Origin: Geothrix oryzae
GTDB lineage: Bacteria > Acidobacteriota > Holophagae > Holophagales > Holophagaceae
Assembly (NCBI RefSeq): GCF_030295385.1
Contig: NZ_AP027079.1
Span: 1,860,001-1,924,000, forward strand
DNA: 64,000 nt
Reading direction: 5' to 3'
Shown here: piece by piece, positions 52,267-60,930 of the stretch
Position numbering within the stretch: the first letter of the stretch is position 1
Layout: the number at the start of each line of letters is the position of its first letter
Notes under the pieces: generated by a model
What the model was told of the DNA's origin: nothing
Databases searched by the model: none
The model's input: the letters and a program-made list of their open reading frames with translations, nothing else
Program-made: the position numbers and the translations under genes

Positions 52267-53952
52267 TCAGGGAATCAGCGCCAGCAGCACCTGGGCCAGG
52301 ACGATCTTGAGGATCGTGGCCAGGGGATAGACGGTCGCAAAGCCCACATTGGGCAGGTCGTTGCCCGTGTGATGGTTCGCATAGCCCAGCACCACCGGCT
52401 GGGTGTGGGTACCCGCCACGATGCCGAACATGATGTTGAGCGGGATGCGGAACACCTTGTAGCCCAGCAGCATCGTCAGGGAATCCGCCACGAGGCAGAC
52501 CAGGAAGGCCGCCCCCAGGAAGAGGGGGAGCACCGATGCGTCCTTCGACATGATGGCCCGGAAGCCCTCGCCGGAGATCACGCCGATGCCCGCGGCGAAC
52601 AGCACCAGGCCGAACTGCCGGATGGTGTGGTTGGCGCTGTAGGGGAAGTTCCAGACCAGGGGCCCGATGCGGTGGAAGCGGCCGAGGATCAGCGCCACGG
52701 CCAGGGGGCCGCCCGCGAAGCCCAGCTTGAAGACGATGCCGTGCCCGAGGGGGATGGGCAGCTGGCCCAGGGCGAGGCCGGCGGCCAGCCCCATGGCGAA
52801 GGTGAGGAAGCTCACCTCGCTGAGGGCCCGATAGCTGTCGCCGAAGAACTCCTCGATGGCCTCGATGTTGTCCCGGCGCGTGGTCACCCGCACGCGGTCA
52901 CCCAGCTCCAGCACCGTGTCGCCGTCCGGCACGAACCAGAGGTCGCCCCGGCGGACGCGGGTGATGATGGCTTGGTGCTTGTTCACGAGGTCGAGCTTCC
53001 CGAGGGGGACGCCCACTACATCCCAGCGCGACACGAACACCCGCGTGGCGTCGAGGGCGCTCTGGTCGCGGTCCAGCTCCACATGGCTGCGCTCGCCGAT
53101 GAGGGCCTCCACCTGGATCAGGTCATCCGGCGATCCCACGACCGTCACCAGGTCATCCAGCTTCAGCCGGAACTCTGGCCCCGGCAGCAGCAGCTCCGCC
53201 TTGCGCAGCACCCGGCCGAAGACCACATGGAAGCGGCCCGCCGCGCGGATCTCGCGCTTGGTCAGGGATTCGGCCTCGGGCTTCGTCACCCGCAGCGTCC
53301 AGACCTCCAGCTTCTGGTGCCCGGTCTGGTAGTCCTTGAGGCCGTCGGCCTCCTCCTGCAGGTTCACGCGGAACACCTTCGAGCTGATGAGGATGATCAG
53401 CATGGGCACCAGCACGCCGATGGGGTAGGCGATGGCGGAGGCCACGGTGGGCTGGGCCAGTTCCACGGGCCCCACGCCCGCCATGGTCTTCACGCGCTCG
53501 ATGACACCCGCCAGGGCCGGCATGTTGGTGAAGCTGCCCGTGAGCAGGCCCGCGGCGTAGCGGGCGTTGAAGCCCAGCAGGCGGGCGAGCAGCACCACGA
53601 AGCCCGTGGAGGCCAGCATCACCAGGAAGACCACCGCGTTCTTCTTCATCCCCTCGCGGCTGAAGGCGGCCCAGAAGCTGTGGGAGATGGAGAGGCCCAT
53701 GGCGTAGACGAACACCGCCAGACCCAGCTCATAGACCAGCTTCATCTCCTTGGAGATGTCCTTCTTCAGGCCGGCGTCCAGGCCCGGCGCCATCACCAGC
53801 GCGCCCAGGGCGATCCCCGCGAAGAGGATGCTGGCGATGCCGAAGGACGCTCCGGCGATGCGGATCTTGCTGATGGGGTAGCCCAGTGCCACCACCGCGA
53901 ACAGCATCAACAGCGGGTTGTGTGCGAAGAAGAAGAGAACCTGCTCGATCAT
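52267..53952 (-). CDS. Aspartate:alanine-exchanger-family (AAE/YidE-like) transporter
   Basis: This 561-residue protein has two membrane halves of about five helices each (residues 1-190 and 380-560) flanking a cytoplasmic part with two TrkA-C/RCK-C-like domains (about 205-290 and 295-370). TGSFTNMPALAGV in the first half and GIVAGTHTQPVVLGYANHHTGND in the second are the paired family motifs. AspT-type members exchange aspartate for alanine; others are uncharacterised. The substrate is unknown here. The gene stands alone between convergent and co-directional neighbours. Confidence 0.9.
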   Translation of the reverse strand: MIEQVLFFFAHNPLLMLFAVVALGYPISKIRIAGASFGIASILFAGIALGALVMAPGLDAGLKKDISKEMKLVYELGLAVFVYAMGLSISHSFWAAFSREGMKKNAVVFLVMLASTGFVVLLARLLGFNARYAAGLLTGSFTNMPALAGVIERVKTMAGVGPVELAQPTVASAIAYPIGVLVPMLIILISSKVFRVNLQEEADGLKDYQTGHQKLEVWTLRVTKPEAESLTKREIRAAGRFHVVFGRVLRKAELLLPGPEFRLKLDDLVTVVGSPDDLIQVEALIGERSHVELDRDQSALDATRVFVSRWDVVGVPLGKLDLVNKHQAIITRVRRGDLWFVPDGDTVLELGDRVRVTTRRDNIEAIEEFFGDSYRALSEVSFLTFAMGLAAGLALGQLPIPLGHGIVFKLGFAGGPLAVALILGRFHRIGPLVWNFPYSANHTIRQFGLVLFAAGIGVISGEGFRAIMSKDASVLPLFLGAAFLVCLVADSLTMLLGYKVFRIPLNIMFGIVAGTHTQPVVLGYANHHTGNDLPNVGFATVYPLATILKIVLAQVLLALIP

Positions 53953-53984
53953 GTCCGCTCCACACCTGCTGGCTTTCTAGGGGC

Positions 53985-55019
53985 TCATGTCAACCGCTTG
54001 ATGGCCGCCACCAGGGCTTCCACCTCGCCGGGCTGCGCGTCCGGGAGCATCGAAAAGCGAAGCACCGATCGCGCGTCGTCCAAACTATACCCCAAGGTCG
54101 TGATTGCATGACTGGGCTTCACCGCCCCGCTGTGGCAGGCGCTCCCGGTGCTGACGGCGAACCCCGCCAGGTCCAGGGAGGCATGCAGGGCCTCCCCGTT
54201 CCGGCCCCGGAACAAGGCGCAGGTTGTATTTGGCAGGCGTGGGGAGCCCCCGCCGATGACCTCGATGTCCCGGTTCCAGGATGTGATTTCCGTCTCGAAG
54301 GCATCCCGCAGCGACGCCAGCTCCGCGTTCGCGCTTTGACGCTCCGTCAAGTGCCGCGTGGCGGCCGCCAGCCCCAGGATGGCGGGAAGGTCCTCCGTGC
54401 CCCCCCTGCGGCGGCGCTCCTGGGGGCCCTCCATCAGGGCCTCCCAGGGCAGGCCCGGCCGCATCCACAGCAGGGCCGCGCCGCGGGGGCCCCCCATCTT
54501 GTGGCCGCTGAACACCGCCGCGTCGCAGTCCGACAGATCCACGGCCACCTTCCCCCAGGCCTGGCAGCCGTCCTTGATGCGAACCGCATCCAGCACGGGC
54601 GGCATCCCGTAGAGGATCCCAGTCTCGTTGTTGGCGGCCATCTGCACCACGGCAGCGCAATCCGCGGGCAGCTCCGGCAGCCAGCTCACCCGCGACCAGT
54701 CCCGCAGGGGATTCAGGCAGGCGCTGTGCTCCCCCGGGAACACCGCCGCGGGCCGGTCCCCCAGGGCGGGCTGCAGTCCCCGGATGAGCAGGTGCAGGGC
54801 TTCCGTGGCGCTGGCGCAGAAAACCAGCTCCCCCGGCGCCACGCCCAGGGAGGCCGCGATCTCCCGCCGGGCCTCCTCGAGGCGATGCCGGGCCCGCTGC
54901 CCTTCCCGGTGGGTGCTGGTGGGGTTGGCCCAGTCCTCAGCCATGGCCCGCCGCACGGCCTCCACCGCCTCCGGGTGGGGCGGCGCGCTGGCGTTGGCGT
55001 CGAAGTAGAGCCTGGGCAT
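53985..55019 (-). CDS. Cysteine desulfurase (NifS/IscS family)
   Basis: This 344-residue PLP enzyme releases sulfur from cysteine for Fe-S clusters or thiolation. The start LYFDANASAPPHPEAV is typical. The PLP lysine is K174 in SGHKMGGPRG, the sulfur-accepting cysteine is C295 in STGSACHSGAVKPSH, and AANNETG is at 129-135. ATG 55019 starts right at the family N-terminus. No scaffold gene (iscU, nifU) is adjacent, so it may serve thio-tRNA synthesis (ttcA is 4 kb away) or general sulfur supply. It is divergent from the 5'-nucleotidase gene by 22 bases. Confidence 0.9.
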   Translation of the reverse strand: MPRLYFDANASAPPHPEAVEAVRRAMAEDWANPTSTHREGQRARHRLEEARREIAASLGVAPGELVFCASATEALHLLIRGLQPALGDRPAAVFPGEHSACLNPLRDWSRVSWLPELPADCAAVVQMAANNETGILYGMPPVLDAVRIKDGCQAWGKVAVDLSDCDAAVFSGHKMGGPRGAALLWMRPGLPWEALMEGPQERRRRGGTEDLPAILGLAAATRHLTERQSANAELASLRDAFETEITSWNRDIEVIGGGSPRLPNTTCALFRGRNGEALHASLDLAGFAVSTGSACHSGAVKPSHAITTLGYSLDDARSVLRFSMLPDAQPGEVEALVAAIKRLT

Positions 55020-55041
55020 GACCTCAATGTACCCTGAGGCC

Positions 55042-55968
55042 ATGCCCAAATCCCTGGAAGGCAAGCTCGTCGTCGCCATCTCCTCCCGCGCGCTGTTCGA
55101 TTTCGAGGAGGAGAACCGGGTCTTCGAGGAATCGGACGACCGTGCCTACATGGAGCTCCAGCTGTCGCGGCTCGATGTGCCCGCCAAGCCCGGCGTGGCC
55201 TTCCCGCTGGTGAAGAAGCTGCTGGCCTTCAACACGGACGACGAAGGCCGCGTGGCCGTGGTGATCCTCTCCCGCAACGATCCCGTGAGCGGTCTGCGGG
55301 TCTTCCGCAGCGCCCAGGAGTCGAACCTCCAGCTGGAGCGCGGCGTCTTCACCCGGGGCCGGAACCCCTACCCCTATCTCACCTCCCTGGGCGCGAACCT
55401 GTTCCTGTCCGCCAAGGAGGACGATGTCCGCGCGGCCCTGAACGCGGGCTTCGCGGCCGCCCGGGTCTACCCCGACAGCGCCCTGGCCGCGGACCGCCAC
55501 CCGGACGAGATCCGCATCGCCTTCGACGGCGACGCCGTGCTGTTCAGCGACGAGGCGGAGCGCGTCTACGCCCAGGGCGGCCTGGCGGCCTTCCAGGCCC
55601 ACGAGATCGAACGGGCCGGCGTCCCCCTGCCTCCCGGCCCCTTCAAGCCCCTGCTGCAGGCCCTCCAACCCCTGCAGGACATGGCCTCGGGCGCCCCCAT
55701 GCGCATCCGGACCGCCCTGGTCACCGCCCGCAGCGCCCCCGCGCACGAGCGCGCCATCCGCACCCTCATGGCCTGGAACATCCAGGTGGACGAGGCCATG
55801 TTCCTGGGTGGCCTCGAGAAGGCCGACTTCCTGCGCGAGTTCGAGCCCGACTTCTTCTTCGACGACCAGACCGGCTACTGCGACACCGCTTCCCGGGTGG
55901 GTCCGACGGGCCATGTGGTGAGCGGCGTGAAGAATGAGGTTGGCGAGTCTGGACAGGGACCCCTGTAG
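55042..55968 (+). CDS. 5'-nucleotidase (cytosolic NT5C1-like, PF06189 type)
   Basis: This 308-residue protein closely follows the pattern of the 5'-nucleotidase family shared with eukaryotic cytosolic nucleotidase I: VAISSRALFDFEEEN at the start, PGVAFPLVKKLLAFN, VVILSRNDPVSGLRVF, TRGRNPYPYLTSLGANLFLSA and IAFDGDAVLFSDEAE. It would hydrolyse nucleoside monophosphates. ATG 55042 starts at this motif; an extended start at 55018 overlaps the divergent desulfurase start. A hairpin follows two bases after the stop. Confidence 0.9.
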   Translation: MPKSLEGKLVVAISSRALFDFEEENRVFEESDDRAYMELQLSRLDVPAKPGVAFPLVKKLLAFNTDDEGRVAVVILSRNDPVSGLRVFRSAQESNLQLERGVFTRGRNPYPYLTSLGANLFLSAKEDDVRAALNAGFAAARVYPDSALAADRHPDEIRIAFDGDAVLFSDEAERVYAQGGLAAFQAHEIERAGVPLPPGPFKPLLQALQPLQDMASGAPMRIRTALVTARSAPAHERAIRTLMAWNIQVDEAMFLGGLEKADFLREFEPDFFFDDQTGYCDTASRVGPTGHVVSGVKNEVGESGQGPL

Positions 55969-55970
55969 CG

Positions 55971-55993
55971 CTCGGAACGCTATGCGTTCCGAG
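55971..55993 (+). terminator. Perfect hairpin after the 5'-nucleotidase gene
   Basis: CTCGGAACGC (55971-55980) and GCGTTCCGAG (55984-55993) are perfect ten-base arms around TAT, starting two bases after the stop codon. A second small stem (GAGG/CCTC) follows. There is no clear poly-T tract, so it may be a weak terminator or a transcript-stabilising end. Confidence 0.5.
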
Positions 55994-56031
55994 GAGGGTA
56001 AAGCCTCTTCCTTAACAAGTTGTCAACCATG

Positions 56032-56068
56032 CTCCGGAGGTGGACCGCCCCGCGGCCCGCCTCCGGAG
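56032..56068. repeat. Inverted repeat in the ftcD leader
   Basis: CTCCGGAGG (56032-56040) and CCTCCGGAG (56060-56068) are perfect nine-base complements around a 19-base GC-rich loop, ending 34 bases before the ftcD start. Each arm contains the palindrome CTCCGGAG. It could be a leader-RNA structure or a protein-binding pair. No other gene lies in the 134-base gap. Confidence 0.5.
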
Positions 56069-56102
56069 TCGCCACGGCTAGACTTGAACGAACGGAGGAA
56101 TC

Positions 56103-57950
56103 ATGTCCCGCAAGCTGGTGGAGTGCGTGCCGAACATCTCGGAAGGCCGGGATGCCGCGAAGATCAAGCAGGTGACGGACGCCATCGCCTCGGTGCCGGG
56201 GGTCCGGATCCTCGATGTGGATCCGGGCGCGGACACCCACCGCACGGTCATCACCTTCGTGGGCGAGCCCGAGGCCGTGCTGGCGGGCGCCTTCGCCTGC
56301 ATCGCGGAGGCCGCCAAGGTCATCGACATGCGCGGGCACCACGGCGCCCATCCCCGCATGGGCGCCACGGATGTGGTGCCCTTCGTGCCCGTCGAAGGGG
56401 TGACCATGGAGGACTGCGCAGAGCTGGCCCGCCGCCTGGGCGCCCGGGTGGCGAAGGATCTTGCCATTCCCGTCTACCTGTATGAGGCCGCCGCCTCCCG
56501 GCCCGAACGCCGCAACCTCGCCGAGGTGCGCCGGGGCGAATACGAAGGCCTGGAGAAGAAGCTGCAGGATCCCGCGTGGAAGCCCGACTTCGCGGCGCCC
56601 CACAACCCCGGGGCAGGCGCGACGATCATCGGGGCCCGGGAATTCCTCGTGGCCTACAATGTCACGCTGAATTCCGGCGACAAGGCCCACGCCACGGACA
56701 TCGCCTTCGAGCTCCGCGAGAAGGGCCGCGTGGCCCGGCGCGGGCGCATCAGGCCCTACTACCAGGCCGGCGAGCTGATCTTCTACGCCGAGGGCAGCTT
56801 CCCCTGCGGCAACTGCGACTTCACGGGCGCCTCGTTCCAGGAGACCGTGGATCACTGCGCTTCGGCCCACGGCTACGACCTGCCCGCCCTCATGCGCCTG
56901 AACGATGTGGATCCGGCGAATCCCGTGGGCCAGAAGGTGCGCCGCCGGGGCACCTTCAGCCACTGCAAGGCCATCGGCTGGTATGTGGACTCGTACCGCC
57001 GTGCCCAGATCAGCGTGAACCTCACCGACTACAAGCAGACCGCGCCCCACGCCGTGCTGGAGGAGGCGCGCCGCCTGGCCGCGGAACGCGGACTCGTGGT
57101 CACGGGCAGCGAGATCGTGGGCCTGGTGCCCTTCCAGTGCCTGCGGGCCTCGGGCCGCCACTACCTGAAGGCCATGGGCAAGTCCACCGGCGTGCCCACC
57201 TCGGACATCCTGCAGACGGCCGTGTTCTCCATGGGCCTGGGCGATGTGGCCCCCTTCGAGGTCGAGAAGAAGGTGCTGGGCCTGCCCTCCTACGATCCCA
57301 AAGCGCTGGTCTCCATGCAGGTGCACGCCTTCACGGACGAAGTGAGCCGCGATACGCCGGCCCCCGGCGGCGGCTCCATCGCGGCCCTGGCGGGCAGCCT
57401 GGGCGCGGCCCTGGCCAGCATGGTGGCCAACCTGGCCCAGGGCGGCCCGGATGCCGACAAGGACGCCAAGCTCATCGCCCTGGCCGAGCGGGCCCAGATC
57501 CTGAAGGACCGTCTGATGGTGGCCGTGGACGCCGATACCAACGCCTTCAACGCCTTCATGGACGCCCGTCGCCTGCCGGATGCCACGCCCGAGCAGAAGG
57601 CGGCCCGCCACGAGGCCATGCAGGCCGGCCTCAAGGTGGCCATCGAGGTCCCCCTGGACACGGCCCAGACCAGCCTCGCGGCCCTGGAGCTGGCCGGCGA
57701 GGCCGCCCGCCTGGGCAAGGTGGCTTCCATCACGGATGCGGCCGTGGGCGCCCAGATGGCCCATGCGGGCGTCCGCGGCGGCATCTGGAATGTGGTCATC
57801 AACCTCAAGGACATCACGGATCCGGGTTATGTGACCGACATGCAGGCCCAGTGCGCAGACCTGCTGGAGAAGTCCACGGCGAAACTGGGGGAGATCACGG
57901 CGTTCGTGGACCAGAAGCTCCTGGACCGCCTGAACAAGGCCAAGAAATAA
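56103..57950 (+). CDS. ftcD: Bifunctional formiminotransferase-cyclodeaminase with inserted C2H2 zinc-finger motif
   Basis: This 615-residue enzyme joins glutamate formimidoyltransferase (about 1-385) to formimidoyl-THF cyclodeaminase (about 400-610), linking histidine breakdown to folate. Evidence: LVECVPNISEGRD, GHHGAHPRMGATDVVPF (79-95), HNPGAGATIIGAREFLVAYNV, and in the second half DTPAPGGGSIAALAGSLG. Between GRVARRG and KAIGWYVDSY, where other FTCDs have about 20-25 residues, there are about 75 (roughly 212-286). Within these, C235, C238, H251 and H256 form a C-x2-C-x12-H-x4-H pattern as in classical zinc fingers. No other histidine-degradation gene is nearby. Function of the insert is unknown. 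Confidence 0.92.
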   Translation: MSRKLVECVPNISEGRDAAKIKQVTDAIASVPGVRILDVDPGADTHRTVITFVGEPEAVLAGAFACIAEAAKVIDMRGHHGAHPRMGATDVVPFVPVEGVTMEDCAELARRLGARVAKDLAIPVYLYEAAASRPERRNLAEVRRGEYEGLEKKLQDPAWKPDFAAPHNPGAGATIIGAREFLVAYNVTLNSGDKAHATDIAFELREKGRVARRGRIRPYYQAGELIFYAEGSFPCGNCDFTGASFQETVDHCASAHGYDLPALMRLNDVDPANPVGQKVRRRGTFSHCKAIGWYVDSYRRAQISVNLTDYKQTAPHAVLEEARRLAAERGLVVTGSEIVGLVPFQCLRASGRHYLKAMGKSTGVPTSDILQTAVFSMGLGDVAPFEVEKKVLGLPSYDPKALVSMQVHAFTDEVSRDTPAPGGGSIAALAGSLGAALASMVANLAQGGPDADKDAKLIALAERAQILKDRLMVAVDADTNAFNAFMDARRLPDATPEQKAARHEAMQAGLKVAIEVPLDTAQTSLAALELAGEAARLGKVASITDAAVGAQMAHAGVRGGIWNVVINLKDITDPGYVTDMQAQCADLLEKSTAKLGEITAFVDQKLLDRLNKAKK

Positions 57951-57953
57951 CGG

Positions 57954-58637
57954 CTACTCCGCCATCCAGAAGAACAGGGCCGTCATGCGCTTGGTCGCGA
58001 GATCGTGGCCGAAGTAGCCCGTGGCCGAGTGCACCAGGTCCGCCCGATAGAGCAGCAATCGGTTGAAGACATTGGGCACCGCGACATCGGGCTGCCAGGC
58101 CTGCAGCGGCAGGCCGGTGACCCCCAGGGCCTCGCGCAGGTTGGCGTGGGGCGGCGGGCAGAGGTTTCCGCTGAGGGTGCCATTGGGGTACCGCAGGCGA
58201 TAGAAGGTGGTGCCTGCGGTCGAGGGCGCCCGGGGCGTGAGGTAGATCACGGCCGCGTAGCGGCACAGCTTCCGAGAATCCGTGTGAGGCCGGGGGCCGG
58301 ATTCCTTCGCGCCCACCACCTGCACGACATTGTGGTTGAGGTAGGCGCCATCCGGCGCGACTTCGGACCAAAGGCGCCGCGATCCGGTCAGCTCCCGCAC
58401 CTTGGCTTCCAGCGGCGCCAATTCCTCGAGGCGCAGGGCGTTCCGGGACCGCATGCCGGGCCAGGTTTCGGGCGCGTGGGGAAAGCCCAGTTCCCATTCC
58501 TCCAGGGCCCGGAAGCGCCTGGCCACGGCCTCCGCGTCCGGCAGGATCCCATCCACGATCCAGTAGTCCCGGCCCTCCTGGGGTTTCCGGTAGGGCAGCG
58601 AAGGCGGCCGCTGGGGTGCTGGTCCGGACAGGGGCAT
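57954..58637 (-). CDS. 2OG-Fe(II) oxygenase-like protein (DUF6445-like)
   Basis: This 227-residue protein has the HxD...H iron triad of 2-oxoglutarate oxygenases: H118 and D120 (GPRPHTDSRK) and H203 (DLVHSATGYFG). NHNVVQVVGAKE before the triad, AAVIYLTPRAP and GTTFYRLRY after it fit the DUF6445-type proteins that cluster with secondary-metabolite or tryptophan-modification genes. An Arg for 2OG binding may be R217, not certain. The target is unknown. It is convergent with ftcD, three bases apart. Confidence 0.72.
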   Translation of the reverse strand: MPLSGPAPQRPPSLPYRKPQEGRDYWIVDGILPDAEAVARRFRALEEWELGFPHAPETWPGMRSRNALRLEELAPLEAKVRELTGSRRLWSEVAPDGAYLNHNVVQVVGAKESGPRPHTDSRKLCRYAAVIYLTPRAPSTAGTTFYRLRYPNGTLSGNLCPPPHANLREALGVTGLPLQAWQPDVAVPNVFNRLLLYRADLVHSATGYFGHDLATKRMTALFFWMAE

Positions 58638-58723
58638 GGAACATCTCCAGGGGGGGCATCCAGCCTACACCGGGCACGACGAGGGGGCCTCGCGGCCCCC
58701 TTGTCGAGTTCTCGAAGCCGGGC

Positions 58724-59182
58724 CTACTCGTAGATGCCGGCGCCGATGACCATGCCGTTCACCAGTTCCACCCATGAGGCCTTCTTCATGACCTTGTTGC
58801 CCTGGGCCGGGTTCAGCTCCTTGTATTCGATCCAGCCGCTGCCCTTCTCCTTGACCATCTTGGTCCAATCCTGGATCCAGGGCTTGCCGTCGGGATCCTT
58901 GGCGGCCCAGCGGTTGATGCCCACCAGCTCGCGCCGCACCCCGTGGCCCAAAACCTTGCCTTCCAGGTCGTAGACGAAGATGTAGAGGTCATGGTTCTGC
59001 CCCTTGACGAAGTGGAACTGGCCCTTGGGCCCGCTCACTTCCTCCAGGAACTTCTCCTTGGGGTTCTTCTTGGCGAAGTCCACGGCCTGCTTCACGAAGG
59101 CCTTGGCCTGGTCGCGGCTCTGGGCGGCGAGGGGGAACGCCATCGTGATCGCCATGGCCAGGATTGCCCATGTCTTGCGCAT
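58724..59182 (-). CDS. Secreted single-cache-domain protein
   Basis: This 152-residue protein has a signal peptide (about 1-21, ending LAAQ) and a cache-type sensor fold: AKAFVKQAVDFAKKNPKEKFLEEVSGPKGQF at the start, LYIFVYDLEGKVLGHGVRRELVGIN in the middle and VNGMVIGAGIY at the end. Cache domains bind small ligands outside the cytoplasm and are usually part of receptors; here the domain is free. ATG 59182 has GGAGG upstream. It is divergent from a chemoreceptor, suggesting it may be a periplasmic ligand-binding partner; this is inference. Confidence 0.82.
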   Translation of the reverse strand: MRKTWAILAMAITMAFPLAAQSRDQAKAFVKQAVDFAKKNPKEKFLEEVSGPKGQFHFVKGQNHDLYIFVYDLEGKVLGHGVRRELVGINRWAAKDPDGKPWIQDWTKMVKEKGSGWIEYKELNPAQGNKVMKKASWVELVNGMVIGAGIYE

Positions 59183-59195
59183 GTTTCCTCCATTT

Positions 59196-59214
59196 GAACC
59201 CCAGCGGGGGGTTC
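59196..59214 (-). promoter_or_regulatory. Leader hairpin of the cache-protein gene
   Basis: GAACCCC (59196-59202) and GGGGTTC (59208-59214) are perfect seven-base arms around AGCGG, positioned 13 bases upstream of the start codon of the minus-strand cache gene, immediately before the ribosome binding site. It may influence translation or be incidental. The rest of the 174-base divergent gap to the chemoreceptor is less GC-rich and presumably holds both promoters. Confidence 0.35.
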
Positions 59215-59356
59215 TTTCCCTAACGGTCCACTTCGGCCCAATCTTGAAAAAGCAACCAACCCGAAGGTCAAGATCGCCCCGATTCAACTCCCCGCCGAAA
59301 ATGGCCGAAATAGAACATCTATCGAGTATCAATGGAATGCCAAGGAGTCGCAGGCG

Positions 59357-60889
59357 ATGAACCGGAGTGGCCTTGCCCTGAAATTCTTCCTGCCCGTCGC
59401 CCTCTCCCTGGCCGCACTCCTGGGACTGGCGATCTGGGGCGTGAGCGCCTACCAGACCAGCCGGGCGGAAAAGGCCTTCGAGGAGCACCTGACCTCCCTG
59501 GCCGTGGCCTCCCGGTCCATGTTCCATGCCGACGCAGAGGAATACTGCCGGAGCCGGGGCATGACCTTCCACCGGATCCTGGAGGGCCGCCGCTCCGAAG
59601 ACCCCGCCTCGGCAGCGTTCGAGCGCGAGTCCATGGACGCCTTCACGGCCAATCCCTCCCTGGAGCAGCGCGTGGGGCACCTCCAGGATGCGAACGGGGT
59701 TCCCCGCCTCTATGTCTTGAGCCCGGGCCGCTTGAAGGATTCCTGCATCCACTGCCACGGCGCCTTCGGCATCGACACCTTCAAGGATCGGAAGGCAGGC
59801 GAGCTGGTGGCCTCCTTCGGGGTCTCCATGTCCACGGCGGAGCTGTACCGGAGCGAACGGAACACCCGCATCCTCTCAGCGTCGGCGGGATTCGCCCTCC
59901 TCGTCCTCATCAGCCTCATCATCGTCCGCCAGGTGCGGGTCTCCATCCTCCGGCCCCTCGATGACCTGTCCGGGGCCATCGGCCAGGTAGCCGCGGGCGA
60001 CATGACCGTGAAGGCCGCCGTGGGAAGCCGGGACGAGATCGGCCAGCTGGCGGGGACCTTCAACGGCATGGTGACCGATCTGAACCAGGCCCTCGGAAAC
60101 ATGGGGGCGGCTTCTGAGCGGGTGGCTTCGGGCAGCACGGAGCTGGCGGCCAGCGCCGAACAGATGAGCGCCACCGTCCAGGAGACCGCCCGGGTCGGCG
60201 AAGATCTGCGCCAGGCGGGCCGGGAGGTCCAGGAGGCGCTTCGCAGGCTGGACGCGAATGTGGAGGCCATGGCCGAGCACACCCGGCGTACCGGGGCGAA
60301 GGCCGAAGAAGCCGTGGACGACACGGACCGCGGGGCCAAGACCGGCCGCGGCACCGCCGAGGGCATGGAGGCCATCCAGCAGGCCACCTCGCGCATCGTC
60401 GAGGCGGTCCAGGCCATCCAGGGCATCGCCCGGCAGACCAACCTGCTTTCCCTCAACGCCGCCATCGAGGCCGCCAAGGCGGGCACCATGGGCAAGGGCT
60501 TCGCTGTGGTCGCCGAGGAAGTCCGCATCCTGGCGGAGCGCAGCGGACAGTCGGCGAAGGAGATCGAGGAGATCATCCAGGCCATGCAGTCGGCGGTGTC
60601 CGATGGCGTGGGCAGCGTCGAGGTGACCCTCCAGCACCTGGAGGCCATCCGCGATCGCATCTCCCAGGTGTCCGGCAGCATCCACGAGATCGGCAACCTC
60701 AGCAGCGGCCAGGCGCGGACCAGCCAGGATGTGGGGCGGATGATGAACCAGACCGCCGCCCGGCTGGATCAGAACGCCGCCGCCACCCAGCAGCTGGCCG
60801 CCACCGTGCAGCAGATCTCGAACACCGCCGACGACTTGTCCAAGGTGGCCGAGGGCCTGCGGGAGACCGTGCAGCGCTTCAAGCTGTGA
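59357..60889 (+). CDS. Methyl-accepting chemotaxis protein with periplasmic c-type heme motif
   Basis: This 510-residue chemoreceptor has a first membrane helix (about 9-29), a periplasmic domain (30-173), a second helix (174-195), a HAMP domain (about 195-247), and the methyl-accepting signalling hairpin with its tip near 355-405 (SLNAAIEAAKAG, GFAVVAEEVRILAERS). The periplasmic domain contains CIHCH (C130, C133, H134), the attachment motif for c-type heme, in a DUF3365/PAS-like setting. Heme-c PAS sensor domains are known in Geobacter chemoreceptors. It probably senses redox state or a gas. A divergent secreted cache protein lies upstream. Confidence 0.9.
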   Translation: MNRSGLALKFFLPVALSLAALLGLAIWGVSAYQTSRAEKAFEEHLTSLAVASRSMFHADAEEYCRSRGMTFHRILEGRRSEDPASAAFERESMDAFTANPSLEQRVGHLQDANGVPRLYVLSPGRLKDSCIHCHGAFGIDTFKDRKAGELVASFGVSMSTAELYRSERNTRILSASAGFALLVLISLIIVRQVRVSILRPLDDLSGAIGQVAAGDMTVKAAVGSRDEIGQLAGTFNGMVTDLNQALGNMGAASERVASGSTELAASAEQMSATVQETARVGEDLRQAGREVQEALRRLDANVEAMAEHTRRTGAKAEEAVDDTDRGAKTGRGTAEGMEAIQQATSRIVEAVQAIQGIARQTNLLSLNAAIEAAKAGTMGKGFAVVAEEVRILAERSGQSAKEIEEIIQAMQSAVSDGVGSVEVTLQHLEAIRDRISQVSGSIHEIGNLSSGQARTSQDVGRMMNQTAARLDQNAAATQQLAATVQQISNTADDLSKVAEGLRETVQRFKL

Positions 60890-60930
60890 TGATGAAGCCC
60901 CCGGCCGGCCCGGAGGCTTCGGGAGGCGGG

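Noticed and set aside
59280-59312. Possible sigma-28 (flagellar) promoter before the chemoreceptor
   Set aside because: GCCGAAAT resembles the -10 GCCGATAA, but the -35 (TCAA) and the spacing are poor matches, so I do not call it.
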